Assembly (NCBI RefSeq): GCF_011059185.1
Contig: NZ_JAALFE010000003.1
Coordinates: 1-64,000, forward strand
Direction: 5' to 3'
Length of the DNA: 64,000 nt
From: Paragemmobacter kunshanensis
GTDB lineage: Bacteria > Pseudomonadota > Alphaproteobacteria > Rhodobacterales > Rhodobacteraceae
Shown here: positions 35,917 through 45,261 of the stretch, piece after piece
Position numbering within the stretch: the stretch's first letter is position 1
Layout of the letters: every line of letters starts with the position of its first letter
Position numbers and translations under genes: made by a program
Notes under the pieces: generated by a model
Databases searched by the model: none
What the model was told of the DNA's origin: nothing
Seen by the model: the letters and a program-made list of their open reading frames with translations, nothing else

Positions 35917-37244
35917 GCCGCACCTCCGGCAAGCGCCAGCAGCGCCTCACGGCTTGCGGCGAAATCCGAAGGTTCATGCGCGCCCTGCCGGATCAGCGCC
36001 GTCACCTGCGGCCACAGCCGGATCGCCTCGTCCAGATCGGGATCCTGTCCCGGCATGTAACCCCCCATCAGCATCAGGTCGCGATTGTCCATGTAAAGCG
36101 TGATCATCCGCCGCAGCTTCTGCGCCGCGGCGCGGTGCGGGCCATCGGTGATGTCACCCATCACCCGGCTGGCCGATTGCGGCAGGTCGATCGCCGGATA
36201 GACGCCCATCTGCGTCTGACGGCGGCTCAGCACGAAATGCCCGTCCAGAATGGCCCGCGCCGTATCCACCACCGGGTCGTTCGTGGTGTCGTCGCCATCC
36301 GCCAGCACCGTATAGATCGCCGTGATCGCGCCTTCGCCCGGCAGCCCCGCCCCCGTCCGCTCGATCAGCCCCGGGATCAGCGAGACAACCGATGGCGGAT
36401 AACCCTTCGCCGTCGGCTGTTCGCCCAGTGCCAGCCCGATCTCGCGCTGGGCATGGGCGACGCGCGTCAGGCTGTCCATGATCAGCAGCACCTGCTTGCC
36501 CTTGGCGCGGAAATGTTCGGCAATCGCGGTTGCCCGCCGCGCCGCGCGCAGGCGCAGCAGGGGGGAGCGGTCGGCAGGCACGGCCACCATGCAGATGCGC
36601 TTTGCCGCCTCGCCCTGCATCACCGATCGCACAAAGGCCCCCACCTCGCGCGCGCGCTCGCCGATCAGGCCCACCACGATGACATCGGCCTCGGTATAGC
36701 GGGCCATCATCTCCATCAGCACCGATTTCCCGACGCCCGACCCCGCGATGATCCCCACGCGCTGCCCGCGCCCCACGGTCAGGGCGGCGTTGATGATCCG
36801 CACGCCCACATCCAGCGGCCGGTCCACCGGCGTCCGCGCCAGCGGGTTCATCAACCGCCCCGCCAGCGGCCAGCGTTCAGAGCAGAGCGGCACCGCCCCC
36901 CCGTCCAGCGGATGCCCTTCGGCATCCACCACCCGGCCCAGCAGCGCCTCGCCCACCTCGGCCATCTGCCCGCCATCCATCACCCGCACCCTTGCCCCCG
37001 CGATGATCCCCGCCCCGGGCTGGTTCAGGAACATCAGCACATGGCCGCGCGCGAAACCGATCACTTCGCCCTGCACGGCATCGCCGCTTTCCGTGGCGAT
37101 CTCGCACAGCGTGCCGGGGCTGGCGGGAAACCCCGTCGCCTCAAGGATCAGCCCGTCATAGCGCAGCACCCGCCCCTCGATCAGCGCGCCCCGCGCCTCG
37201 GTCCGCCGGGCGATGCCCGTGCCGATGCGTTCGATCAGGCTCAT
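35913..37244 (-). CDS. fliI: FliI, export ATPase
   Basis: A 443-residue F1-beta-like ATPase: Walker A AGSGVGKS (167-174), LIGERAREVGAFV, Walker B KQVLLIMDSLTRVAHAQREI, and the FliI stretch PSVVSLIPGLIERTG. Normal length. Powers or primes unfolding and delivery of export substrates with FliH and FliJ. Confidence 0.96.
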   Translation of the reverse strand: MSLIERIGTGIARRTEARGALIEGRVLRYDGLILEATGFPASPGTLCEIATESGDAVQGEVIGFARGHVLMFLNQPGAGIIAGARVRVMDGGQMAEVGEALLGRVVDAEGHPLDGGAVPLCSERWPLAGRLMNPLARTPVDRPLDVGVRIINAALTVGRGQRVGIIAGSGVGKSVLMEMMARYTEADVIVVGLIGERAREVGAFVRSVMQGEAAKRICMVAVPADRSPLLRLRAARRATAIAEHFRAKGKQVLLIMDSLTRVAHAQREIGLALGEQPTAKGYPPSVVSLIPGLIERTGAGLPGEGAITAIYTVLADGDDTTNDPVVDTARAILDGHFVLSRRQTQMGVYPAIDLPQSASRVMGDITDGPHRAAAQKLRRMITLYMDNRDLMLMGGYMPGQDPDLDEAIRLWPQVTALIRQGAHEPSDFAASREALLALAGGAA

Positions 37245-38020
37245 GCCCCCACCTCCAGCAGATCGGCCAGCCGGATGCCATCCGACCGGATATCGACATC
37301 GCCTCGCGCCAGGCGCGGATCGCCCTGCAGGCTGGCGGCCGCGATCACCTCGCAGCCCTCCAGATGCGGCAGGATCGCGGCCAGATCATCGGGGTTCAGC
37401 CGGATCGACACCGCCCTCACCCCCTGCGCCACGCGGTCCGCCATCGCCTCGATCCGCGCGGCAAAGGCCGCGGGCAGCGCGTCGATCATCTGCCCGGCCC
37501 GCTCTGCCGCAAGGCGGCGCACCGCGCCCGCGATCACCTCGGCCAGATCCTCGGCCAGATCCGCCCCGCCCGAAAGCGCGGCGGCGGCGGCCAGAAAGGC
37601 CGCCCGCGCCGGTCCCAGCGCCGCCTCGGCCTCGGCCCGCGCCTCGGCGCGGCCCGCTTCCAGCCCTTCCTCCAGCCCATCCGCCCGACCTGCGGCATAG
37701 CCCTCGCTGCGCGCCTCGGCCAGGCGTCGCGCCGGATCCTCCACCTGCGCGGCGGGCGCGGTCTCGGCCGGATCGGGTGCCAGCACCTCGATCTCCGCCG
37801 CGGCCATCCCTGCCGCGGGCAGCACCTCCGTCACCCCGTCCTCCAGCAGCACCCCCGCCTCGGGATCGACGCGGCGCACCTCGTCCAGCCGGGCGCGGCG
37901 AAAGACGGCATCGGCGGGCGTGCGCGGGGCCGCGCCGGTGAACCCCTTCTGCGCCGAAGCCCGGATCAGCGCCATCACCTCGGCAGGCCCCATGCGGGGG
38001 GCATCCTCTGCGCCAGCCAT
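37241..38020 (-). CDS. fliH: FliH, regulator of the export ATPase
   Basis: A 259-residue acidic helical protein with Ala/Glu-rich coiled coil and GxxxA-type repeats (RSEGYAAGRADGLEEGLEAGRAEARAEAEA region, about 110-150) and a V-ATPase-E-like C terminus. Length and place between fliG and fliI fit FliH. Stop overlaps the fliI start by four bases. Confidence 0.85.
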   Translation of the reverse strand: MAGAEDAPRMGPAEVMALIRASAQKGFTGAAPRTPADAVFRRARLDEVRRVDPEAGVLLEDGVTEVLPAAGMAAAEIEVLAPDPAETAPAAQVEDPARRLAEARSEGYAAGRADGLEEGLEAGRAEARAEAEAALGPARAAFLAAAAALSGGADLAEDLAEVIAGAVRRLAAERAGQMIDALPAAFAARIEAMADRVAQGVRAVSIRLNPDDLAAILPHLEGCEVIAAASLQGDPRLARGDVDIRSDGIRLADLLEVGA

Positions 38021-38023
38021 GGC

Positions 38024-39073
38024 TTACACCATCTGCTCGCCGCCGCGGCCCGCCAGCACGATCGTGCCTTCGTCCGACAGCCGCCGCGCCGTGGCCACGA
38101 TGGCCTTCTGCGCCTCCTGCACATCCGTCAGCCGCACCGGCCCAAGCGCTTCCATCTCGTCGCGCAGGTTCGCCGCCGCCCGGCTTGACATGCAGCCCAG
38201 AAGCTTGTCGCGCAGCCCCTCGCTCGTGCCCTTCAGCGCCAGCACCAACTGCTCGTTGTCCACATTGCGCAACAGTGTCTGCAGCGACCGTTCGTCCGAC
38301 TGTTCCAGATTGTCGAAGACGAACATGTTGTCCATGATCGACTGCATCAGATCCTTGTCCTCTTTCCGCACCTCGCGCATGATCCGCTGTTCCATCGCGG
38401 TGCGGGTAAAGTTCATGATCCGCGCCGCCGCCTTAACGCCGCCGATCTGGCTGGCGCGGGTCGTGGCCGATGCCTTGAACTTGCGCTGCATCACCTGTTC
38501 CAGATCGCGCAGCGCCTCGGGCTGGATCGAGGTCAGGTCCGCGATGCGGCGGATGATGTCGGGCTGATGCTCTTCGGGCAGCAGCGACAGCACATCCGCC
38601 GCCAGCGCATAATCAAGGCAGGCCACCACCAGCGCGATGATCTGCGGATGCTCGTCCACGATCAGCTCGGAAATCGACCGCGCGTCCATCCAGTCGAGGA
38701 TTTCGATAGGCCGCTCGGCCGAAGACGGGTTGATCCGGCTGATGATCGACTGCGCCTTGTCCTCGCCCAGCGCCTCGGTCATCACCGACCGGATATAGAC
38801 CGGCGCGCCATGGTTCAGCCCGGTTTCCTGGTTCAGCCCGATCAGGAATTCCTCCACCACATGCTCCAGCGTCAGCTGGTCCACATCCCCCACCGAATAC
38901 ATCGCCGCGCCCAGATGCTGCACCTCGGCCGGGGTCAGGTTGCGCAGCACCGATGCCGCGCCGCGTTCCCCGAACAGCATCATCAGCACCGCCGCGCGCT
39001 GCACCGGCGTCAGCCGCGACAGCGCGGCAGGCGGGGCAGGGGCGGGGGTCGGGGCAGGGCGGGGGGCGGGCAT
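38024..39073 (-). CDS. fliG: FliG, flagellar switch and torque protein
   Basis: A 349-residue rotor protein with three ARM-like regions: LTPVQRAAVLMMLFGERGAASVLRNL, the ELIVDEHPQIIALVVACL segment with the EHPQ motif, and the C-terminal torque helix region (DMFVFDNLEQSDERSLQTLLRNVDNEQLVLALKGTSEGLRDKLLGCMSSRAA-like). A Pro/Ala-rich N-terminal leader of about 17 residues is unusual but short. Sits between FliF and FliM/FliN in the motor. Confidence 0.96.
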   Translation of the reverse strand: MPAPRPAPTPAPAPPAALSRLTPVQRAAVLMMLFGERGAASVLRNLTPAEVQHLGAAMYSVGDVDQLTLEHVVEEFLIGLNQETGLNHGAPVYIRSVMTEALGEDKAQSIISRINPSSAERPIEILDWMDARSISELIVDEHPQIIALVVACLDYALAADVLSLLPEEHQPDIIRRIADLTSIQPEALRDLEQVMQRKFKASATTRASQIGGVKAAARIMNFTRTAMEQRIMREVRKEDKDLMQSIMDNMFVFDNLEQSDERSLQTLLRNVDNEQLVLALKGTSEGLRDKLLGCMSSRAAANLRDEMEALGPVRLTDVQEAQKAIVATARRLSDEGTIVLAGRGGEQMV

Positions 39074-39134
39074 GGCGATGCTCCTTTCACGTCGGTCTGT
39101 CGTTTGGTCCTCGGGCGCGGGCGATGCCGCCGCC

Positions 39135-40847
39135 TCAGCCGCGCGGCGCGGCGTCCACTTCGTCCTTCATCATCTTCTGCAGGACCGAGGCGATCCGCCC
39201 CGGATCCTCGGCCACGATCTGGCGCAGCACGGCGAACTTTTCCTCGCGCGTCACATTGGCGCCCAGCGCGGCGCTGGTCAGCTTGGATCGCCGCGCCTCC
39301 AGCCGGGCCGTCACGTCATCCAGACTGTCGCCCGCCGTCACCTCGACACCCGCCACCCCGCCAAGCTGCACCGGCCCGTTGCCGCCCGCCGCATCCCCGG
39401 CCAGGCTCACCCGGCTCAGAAGCGGGCGGATCACGCCCAGCGCGATGATCCCGATCAGCGCGATCAGCGCGAGTTGGCGCGAGGCTTCGGGCAACCACGA
39501 CCAGTCGGTCGGCGTATCGACCACCACCATGTCCATGAAGGGTTGCGCCGTGATGGTGATCGTGTCGCCGCGTTCCGCGTCAAAGCCGATGGCGCCCTGC
39601 GCCAGCTTCTCGATATCGGCGCGCAGGTCATCGGGCAGCAGCGGCGCGGGCGGCGCGCCCTCTTCCGCGGGCGTCGCGGGCGGCATGGCGCGCATCAGGA
39701 TGGCCGCGCTGATCCGGGTGATCTGCGCCGTCGCGGGCTGTGTCGTCTCGACCGTGCGGCTCACCTCATAGTTCTTCGTCGATCCGCTCGACCGGTTGGT
39801 GATCTGCCCGGCCAGGGGCTTGGCCCCCGTCGCCTCGCCCGCAGGCACCAGATCGGCCTGGTTCGGCGGCGCATTGGCCACCGCGCCCGGGATCCCCCGC
39901 GCCTGCGGCTCGCTGCTTTCCACCAGTTCCGATTGTTCGGACCGCAGCGCCGTTGCCGCCGGATCGACCCGCTCCTCGGTGATCTGGCTTTGCGTGAAAT
40001 CCATGTCCACCGTCACCTGCACCGACAGGTTCCCCGGCCCGGCAATCGGCGTCAGCAGCGCCTCGATCCGTTCGCGATAGAGCTTCTCCACCTCAAGACG
40101 GTGCTGCAACTGCCGGTCCGAAACCTGCGCCGCCGGATCGTCCGATCCGCGCGACAGAAGCCGCCCCATCTGATCCACCACCGTCACATCGCCCCGCGCC
40201 ATGCCGGGCACCGAGGTGGACACCAGGTTCACGATGGCCTCCACCTGCGATGCCTCCAGCGCCCGCCCGGGCGCCAGCTGCAGAAAGACCGATGCCTTGG
40301 GGGGCTGCATGTCGCGCAGGAAGGCCGATTTCTCGGGCAGCGCCAGATGCACCCGCGCCTGCGCCACCGCCGAAATCTCGGTGATCGACCGCGCCAGATC
40401 CAGCTCCTGCGCCTGTTTCAGCCGCGCCCCTTCCACAGACCGGCTCGCCCCCATTGGCAGTTCCGTCAGCACCGCATCCCCATCGGGCAGCGATTGCGGC
40501 AAGCCCTGCGCGGCAAGCTGCATCCGCGCCCTGTGATAATCGGCCGAGGGCACCTCAACCTGCCCGGTCGCGCTGTCCACCGTGGCGTCGATCCCGGCCG
40601 ATCCCAGCGCATCCATGACGCGCGCCTTGTCGGCCTCGGCCAGCCCGGGGAACAGCACCATCCGCGCGGGTTCCCGCAGGATCAGCCAGCCGCCCACCGC
40701 CAGCACCGCCACCGAAAGGATCAGGATCGCGGGCATCGCGCGGCGCAGCGCGGGCTGGTTGCCCATGCGCATCACCTGGCTGACCGCGCCGCGCATCTGG
40801 GCGACGATCGGATTGCCGTTGCTTGTCGGAACCGGGGTCATGGCCAT
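39135..40847 (-). CDS. fliF: FliF, MS-ring protein
   Basis: A 570-residue protein with two TM segments (about 40-60 and 445-465), the periplasmic ring-building motifs (FPGLAEADKARVMDALGSAGI, ARVHLALPEKSAFLRDMQPPKASVFLQL, EAIVNLVSTSVPGM) and the C-terminal FliG-binding helix (EEKFAVLRQIVAEDPGRIASVLQKMM). First structure of the basal body. Length is normal. Confidence 0.96.
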   Translation of the reverse strand: MAMTPVPTSNGNPIVAQMRGAVSQVMRMGNQPALRRAMPAILILSVAVLAVGGWLILREPARMVLFPGLAEADKARVMDALGSAGIDATVDSATGQVEVPSADYHRARMQLAAQGLPQSLPDGDAVLTELPMGASRSVEGARLKQAQELDLARSITEISAVAQARVHLALPEKSAFLRDMQPPKASVFLQLAPGRALEASQVEAIVNLVSTSVPGMARGDVTVVDQMGRLLSRGSDDPAAQVSDRQLQHRLEVEKLYRERIEALLTPIAGPGNLSVQVTVDMDFTQSQITEERVDPAATALRSEQSELVESSEPQARGIPGAVANAPPNQADLVPAGEATGAKPLAGQITNRSSGSTKNYEVSRTVETTQPATAQITRISAAILMRAMPPATPAEEGAPPAPLLPDDLRADIEKLAQGAIGFDAERGDTITITAQPFMDMVVVDTPTDWSWLPEASRQLALIALIGIIALGVIRPLLSRVSLAGDAAGGNGPVQLGGVAGVEVTAGDSLDDVTARLEARRSKLTSAALGANVTREEKFAVLRQIVAEDPGRIASVLQKMMKDEVDAAPRG

Positions 40848-40871
40848 CTTGCGTCAGTCCTTCATCCGGTC

Positions 40872-41207
40872 TCAGACCGGCATGTTCATGATGTCGCGGT
40901 AGGCGCCCAGCGCCTTGTTCCGCACGTTCAGCGCGAACTGGAACCCCAGCGACGAAATCTGCTGGTCGATCATCACCGAGGCCAGATCCGTCTCGCGCCC
41001 CAGTTCAAAGGCCTTGGCCGATTCCGCCGCCTTGCTCTGGGCCGATGCCAGATCGTCCACCGCCTCGGCGATCCGCGCGCCAAAGCCGCCGCCGCGCGCC
41101 TCCTGCGGGCCAAGCGGGCCCGAGGATTGCCCGCTCTGCAGCGGCGTCTCGGGGCGGATCACCCCGGCGCCGAATGCCCCCATGCCGTTGATCGGTCCTG
41201 CGGTCAT
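40872..41207 (-). CDS. fliE: FliE, MS ring-rod junction protein
   Basis: A 111-residue protein with the FliE pattern DLASVMIDQQISSLGFQFALNVRNKALGAYRDIMNMPV at its end. Second gene of fleT-fliEFGHIJ, 15 bases after fleT. Joins FlgB to the MS ring. Confidence 0.94.
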   Translation of the reverse strand: MTAGPINGMGAFGAGVIRPETPLQSGQSSGPLGPQEARGGGFGARIAEAVDDLASAQSKAAESAKAFELGRETDLASVMIDQQISSLGFQFALNVRNKALGAYRDIMNMPV

Positions 41208-41222
41208 CGCCTATCCCCCGGA

Positions 41223-42359
41223 TCAGACGGCCCGCGCCATCAGACGCGTCACGGTGGGGGTCGTTGCATGGATCAGCAGGTCTGCCGGGGTGATCTTGCC
41301 ACCCTCCTGCATCACCAGCGCGCGCTGGATCACGTTTTCCAGCTCGCGCACATTGCCCGGCCAGTCATGCGCCACCAGCGCCGAGATTGCCTCCGCCGTC
41401 AGCATCGGCAGGGCCTGGCCCGCCGGCGTATGCCGCCGCACCATCGCCACCGCCAGAACCGGAATGTCATCCGGCCGCTCGCACAGCGCCTGCGTCGTCA
41501 GCGGGAAGACGTTCAGCCGATAGAACAGATCCTCGCGGAACCGCCGCGCGCGCACCTCTTCGGGCATGTCGCGGTTCGACGTGGCGATCACGCGGATATC
41601 CACCGGCACTTCCTTCTGCGCCCCGATGGGCGTCAGCGACCGTTCCTGCAGCACGCGCAGCAGCTTCGATTGCAGCCCCATCGGCATTTCCGAGATTTCG
41701 TCCAGCATCAGCGTGCCGCCCTCCGCCGCACGGATGATGCCCTTGTTCGCGTTCGACGCGCCGGTGAAGGCGCCCTTCTCATGGCCGAACAGGATGGCTT
41801 CAAGCATGTTCTCCGGGATCGCCGCGCAGTTGATGGCGACGAAGGGCGCATTTGCCCGGCGGCTTGCAGCATGCACCTGCCGCGCCAGCACTTCCTTGCC
41901 CGAACCCGTCGGCCCGTTGATGAACACCGTCACATCCGTCCGCGCCACGCGGCCCGCCAGATCAATCAACTGCCCGGTCTCGGCATCGGCGGCCACCATG
42001 GCCTGCACCTGCCCGCCGATCAGATCCGCCAGCATCATCAGCCCGGCATCGCGCAGGGCCGTCAGCCCCGTCACGGGCAGCGCCACCCGCAGCACGCGCC
42101 CGCCCAGTTCCTCTGTCACGCCAAAGACGGCGGCGCCCTCGCTCACCACCACCATCGCCTTGGCCCCCGCCTGCCGCGCCATCTCGGCCAGCCCGCGCGC
42201 GCCACCCAGCCGGGCCTCGCCCGCCGCCGAGGCGACCAGAACCTGCACCCCCGCCTTGGCCTTCCCGCCCCGGCTCACCGCGACACGGCGGCGGGCCAGA
42301 AGCTGGGCCACGGCCGCAGCGGCATCAAAGGCTTCGTCGAGGATGTGGATCACGGCCAT
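41223..42359 (-). CDS. fleT: FleT, sigma-54 activator lacking a DNA-binding domain
   Basis: A 378-residue NtrC-family protein. A divergent N-terminal domain (1-115) is followed by the AAA+ domain: Walker A GPTGSGKE (149-156), GAFTGA loop (196-201), Walker [12 protein letters not shown]. The chain ends right after the AAA+ lid ([17 protein letters not shown]) with no Fis-type HTH. This is the layout of R. sphaeroides FleT, which works with FleQ. The ATG at 42359 has GGAG. It leads the fliEFGHIJ unit from a sigma-54 promoter, which fits activation by FleQ first. Confidence 0.88.
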   Translation of the reverse strand: MAVIHILDEAFDAAAAVAQLLARRRVAVSRGGKAKAGVQVLVASAAGEARLGGARGLAEMARQAGAKAMVVVSEGAAVFGVTEELGGRVLRVALPVTGLTALRDAGLMMLADLIGGQVQAMVAADAETGQLIDLAGRVARTDVTVFINGPTGSGKEVLARQVHAASRRANAPFVAINCAAIPENMLEAILFGHEKGAFTGASNANKGIIRAAEGGTLMLDEISEMPMGLQSKLLRVLQERSLTPIGAQKEVPVDIRVIATSNRDMPEEVRARRFREDLFYRLNVFPLTTQALCERPDDIPVLAVAMVRRHTPAGQALPMLTAEAISALVAHDWPGNVRELENVIQRALVMQEGGKITPADLLIHATTPTVTRLMARAV

Positions 42360-42400
42360 GGTCTCGCTCCGGTGTTGAACAGTCACTCGGAGGGGGAAGA

Positions 42401-42416
42401 AGCAGGATGCGTGCCA
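42401..42416 (-). promoter_or_regulatory. Sigma-54 promoter of fleT-fliEFGHIJ
   Basis: Minus strand TGGCAC-GCATC-CTGCT. The start would lie near 42390, 31 bases before the fleT ATG. Confidence 0.8.
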
Positions 42417-42427
42417 CGCGACGAAAA

Positions 42428-42453
42428 GGGCGGAAAAAATTTTTGCGCCGCCC
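42428..42453. promoter_or_regulatory. GC-armed dyad with AT core upstream of fleT
   Basis: GGGCGG (42428-42433) and CCGCCC (42448-42453) flank an AAAAAATTTTT core. The dyad centre is about 50 bases upstream of the predicted fleT start, a possible FleQ site. The 385 bases between fleT and the 42745 gene hold this, the fleT promoter and a sigma-28-like site; no gene was found in them. Confidence 0.35.
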
Positions 42454-42454
42454 C

Positions 42455-42481
42455 TAAAACGGCCTCAGACCGGGTCGTTCA
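42455..42481 (+). promoter_or_regulatory. Sigma-28-like promoter upstream of the 42745 gene
   Basis: TAAA (42455-42458), 15 bases, GTCGTTCA (42474-42481). It resembles the fliS site. The leader to the ATG would be about 255 bases, which is long. Confidence 0.4.
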
Positions 42482-42744
42482 CCCCTATTGCCACAGGAAG
42501 GACACAAGGTTTCCGACAGCGTCACCTCCCTCTCGCCGGTGCCGCGCGGAATCCCGACACGACTTTCGCAGCGGCCCGACCCATACCTTTGGCACCCTGC
42601 CATACAGACGGGTTCCGGCCACTGCTGCGTCCTGTCCGATCCCCCCTGCGGCAGGCGCAAAACCCATCCGAAAGTCGGTATCACATTCTCGGGTCACGCG
42701 TCGTTGAAGTTGCAGCAAGTCCGACAAATCCCGGGGCACAGTCC

Positions 42745-43050
42745 ATGCTATCAAAGACATATCATCTCAAATTTCCCAGTCTCGACGCCGCTCAGATCGC
42801 CGCGCCCTTCGTCATCGAGGCCCTGGGAAACGCCATCCCCAGTTGCAACCTGACCGGGCTCAACGTGCTGATTTCAAAGGAAGGTGACGTTTCGATCAAT
42901 GTCTTCTTCCCCTCTGTCGCCGAACTCAAGAACTTCGAAAAGAACCATGGCGGCTTCCTCGACACGATGAAGAAGACCTTCCTGTTCAAGTCCACGGGTT
43001 TCGACGGGGTCTGCATCTTCAACTTCGATCGCAGCGACGAGGCCGCCTGA
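42745..43050 (+). CDS. Small cytoplasmic protein of unknown function, upstream of che operon
   Basis: A 101-residue protein, not recognised. It starts MLSKTYHLKFPSL and alternates short beta and helix stretches (TGLNVLISKEGDVSINVFF, DGVCIFNFD), with no signal or TM. Lys and Phe content is higher than in its neighbours, and the coding is plain. The ATG at 42745 follows GGGG. It ends 30 bases before the sigma-54 promoter of the chemotaxis operon, so it is probably a separate unit under the sigma-28-like site. Confidence 0.6.
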   Translation: MLSKTYHLKFPSLDAAQIAAPFVIEALGNAIPSCNLTGLNVLISKEGDVSINVFFPSVAELKNFEKNHGGFLDTMKKTFLFKSTGFDGVCIFNFDRSDEAA

Positions 43051-43080
43051 TCGCATGCCGGCGGCTGCCCATGATGCCTC

Positions 43081-43096
43081 TGGCCCGCCTCTTGCA
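43081..43096 (+). promoter_or_regulatory. Sigma-54 promoter of the chemotaxis operon
   Basis: TGGCCC-GCCTC-TTGCA. Transcription would start near 43108, with a leader of about 130 bases that contains a 20-codon ORF. Confidence 0.75.
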
Positions 43097-43179
43097 AGTT
43101 GAACCCGCAGATACCGACCCAGAGACCCGGGCCCGCAGGGCCGGGCGCAAGGCAGGATCGTGAAGGAAGGACCGACCGA

Positions 43180-43242
43180 ATGACGTTCCGTCATCGCTGC
43201 ATCGCCGTGAAACGGCCCGCAAGCGGGAGGGGCAGGCAATGA
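43180..43242 (+). CDS. 20-residue micro-ORF coupled to cheA
   Basis: ATG with AAGGA at ideal spacing (GAAGGAAGGACCGACCGA before it), 20 codons rich in Arg (MTFRHRCIAVKRP start), and a TGA that overlaps the cheA ATG (ATGA). It may tune cheA translation or be a leader peptide. Expression is not proven. Confidence 0.45.
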   Translation: MTFRHRCIAVKRPASGRGRQ

Positions 43243-44453
43243 GCGCCGCCACCGAAACCTCGCCCGCCGATGGCGGCCTGATGCGCGTCTCCTCGGACAA
43301 GATCAGCCGTCTGATGGATCTTGTCGGCGAACTCTCCCTCTCGGTGTCCGAAACCGTGCAATCCTCGGATCTGGCCGGGCTGCAACTCACCAATTTCGAT
43401 GCCGCCGTGCATCGGCTCAACATGATCGTGCGTGAAGTGCAGGACGCCGCCACCGAACTGCGCCTTGTCCCCGTGGATGATGTCTTCCGCCGCCTGCGCC
43501 GGATGATCCGCGAACTGGAACGCCAGACCGGCAAGCAGATCGAGATGGAAATCGAAGGCGGCGACACCGCCATCGACAAGCTGGTCGCCGACCGCCTCTA
43601 TGATCCGCTCCTGCATGTCGTGCGCAACTCTGCCGATCACGGGCTGGAAGGCCCCGAGGAACGCACCGCCGCGGGCAAGCCGGCCCAGGGCCGCATCACC
43701 CTGTCCGCGGCCCAGGTCGGGTCCGAGGTCCGCATCACCGTCGCCGATGACGGGCGCGGCCTGTCGCGCGACAAGATCCTGAAGAAGGCCCGCGAAAAGG
43801 GCTTCTTCGGCATGGACGAGGAACCCGAACCCGCCGCGCTCTGGAAGATGATCTTCGAACCCGGCTTCTCCACCGCCGAAACCGTGTCCAACCTCTCGGG
43901 CCGCGGCGTGGGGATGGATGTTCTGAATGCCACGATGCAGGCCCTGCGCGGCCGCATCGGCGTGGACAGCACCGCAGGGCAGGGCACCCGCGTGGCGCTG
44001 CATATCCCCGTGTCCCTCGCCTTTCTCGATTGCATCATCCTGCGCCTTGGCCACCAGCTTTTCGCCGTGCCGATCGACGTCATCTCGGAAATCGCCAAAC
44101 CCCGCCCCGAGGAACGCGTCGGCATCTCGGCCGACAGCGGATCGGAAATGTTCCGCCTGCGCGGCACCTTCATTCCCGTCTGCCGGCTCGACGATTTCTA
44201 CGACACGCCCATGCGCGCCGCCGAAACCGCGCCCGAGCCCGTCCTCGTGGTCTTCAACACCACCTCCGGCCCCATTGCCGTGCCCGTCGATGAAATCCTC
44301 GACCGCCAGCAGGTGGTGATGAAGCCGCTGGTCGGCCGCCTTGCCCATGTCCGCGCCTCCTGGGGCTGCGCGCTGCTGGGAACGGGCGAAGTTGCCCTCG
44401 TGCTGGATTGCGAACGCCTCGCCGCCGGTGCCGCGAACGGAGCCCCGCAATGA
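43239..44453 (+). CDS. cheA: CheA-type kinase without HPt (CheA4-like)
   Basis: A 404-residue CheA containing only P3 (dimerisation, ISRLMDLVGELSLSVSETV), P4 (N box LLHVVRNSADHGLE, G1 VADDGRGLS, F box IFEPGFST, G2 GRGVGMDV) and P5 (CheW-like, from about 275). The P1/HPt and P2 domains are absent, so it cannot phosphorylate itself. In R. sphaeroides CheA4 has this form and phosphorylates the P1 of CheA3; the protein at 49552-52794 is the matching partner. GGGAGGGG precedes the ATG. Confidence 0.92.
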   Translation: MSAATETSPADGGLMRVSSDKISRLMDLVGELSLSVSETVQSSDLAGLQLTNFDAAVHRLNMIVREVQDAATELRLVPVDDVFRRLRRMIRELERQTGKQIEMEIEGGDTAIDKLVADRLYDPLLHVVRNSADHGLEGPEERTAAGKPAQGRITLSAAQVGSEVRITVADDGRGLSRDKILKKAREKGFFGMDEEPEPAALWKMIFEPGFSTAETVSNLSGRGVGMDVLNATMQALRGRIGVDSTAGQGTRVALHIPVSLAFLDCIILRLGHQLFAVPIDVISEIAKPRPEERVGISADSGSEMFRLRGTFIPVCRLDDFYDTPMRAAETAPEPVLVVFNTTSGPIAVPVDEILDRQQVVMKPLVGRLAHVRASWGCALLGTGEVALVLDCERLAAGAANGAPQ

Positions 44454-45259
44454 CCCGCACAGACCGTCAGGGAACCGAGGTGATCCGCGGCTGGCTGGCC
44501 CAGCGCTGCGGCATCCATTTCCCCGAACACAAGCTCGATCAGCTGCGCCAGCGCCTCGTGAAGGTGCAGCGCGAATTCGGCGTCCCCGATCTGTCCGACA
44601 TGGCCGGTCGCCTGGATCTGGCCGATGCCACCGCGCTGCAACTCGCCGTGATGCATGCGGCCTCCACCAACCACACCTATTTCTTCCGCGAAGTGGACGT
44701 CCTCGACCACTTCCGCACCCGGATCCTGCCCCTTCTCGCCCAGCGCGACGAAATCCGCATCTGGTCCGCCGCCTGCGCCGCCGGGGACGAGGCCTATACG
44801 ATCGCCATCCTGATCGCCGAAACCCTGGGCCCCGCCGCCCTGCGCCGCACCGTGATCCTGGGTACCGATATCTCCAGCCCCACCATCGCCGATGCCGAGG
44901 CGGGTATCTATTCGGAAAACCGGCTGGATCGCGTCCCGCCCGACTATCTCGATCGCTGGTTCGAACCTGCAGGCCCCGGCCGGATGCGCGTCCGCAAGGA
45001 ACTCCGTGATGTCTGCACCTTCCGGCAGATGAACCTCAAGACCATGCCCTATCCGTTCAAGAAGTCCTTCCAGACGGTCTTCTGCCGCAACGTGCTTTAC
45101 TACTTCGAACGCGATGACCAGATCGCCACCCTGCGCGCCCTGCACGATGTCACCGAACAGGGCGGCTGGCTTCTGACCAGCGTCACCGAAAACGTGCGCG
45201 AGGTCTGCGCGCCCTGGCGCCCCGTCGTCAACGGCGTCTTCCGCAAGGGGGGCGAATGA
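44450..45259 (+). CDS. cheR: CheR, receptor methyltransferase
   Basis: A 269-residue protein with an N-terminal CheR helical domain and a SAM-binding methyltransferase domain: ASTNHTYFFREVDVLDHF, IWSAACAAGDEAYTIAILI, VILGTDISSPTIADAEAGIY and FQTVFCRNVLYYF. The ATG at 44450 overlaps the cheA stop and has GGAG. Methylates receptor glutamates, opposing CheB. Confidence 0.95.
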   Translation: MTRTDRQGTEVIRGWLAQRCGIHFPEHKLDQLRQRLVKVQREFGVPDLSDMAGRLDLADATALQLAVMHAASTNHTYFFREVDVLDHFRTRILPLLAQRDEIRIWSAACAAGDEAYTIAILIAETLGPAALRRTVILGTDISSPTIADAEAGIYSENRLDRVPPDYLDRWFEPAGPGRMRVRKELRDVCTFRQMNLKTMPYPFKKSFQTVFCRNVLYYFERDDQIATLRALHDVTEQGGWLLTSVTENVREVCAPWRPVVNGVFRKGGE

Positions 45260-45261
45260 TC

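Noticed and set aside
42590-42605. TGGCAC upstream of the 42745 gene as a sigma-54 promoter
   Set aside because: The position of the -12 element reads CATAC, without the required GC.
38940-42707. A 1255-codon plus-strand frame over fliG, fliF, fliE and fleT
   Set aside because: Antisense shadow of conserved minus-strand genes; His/Arg-rich composition and no recognisable domain.
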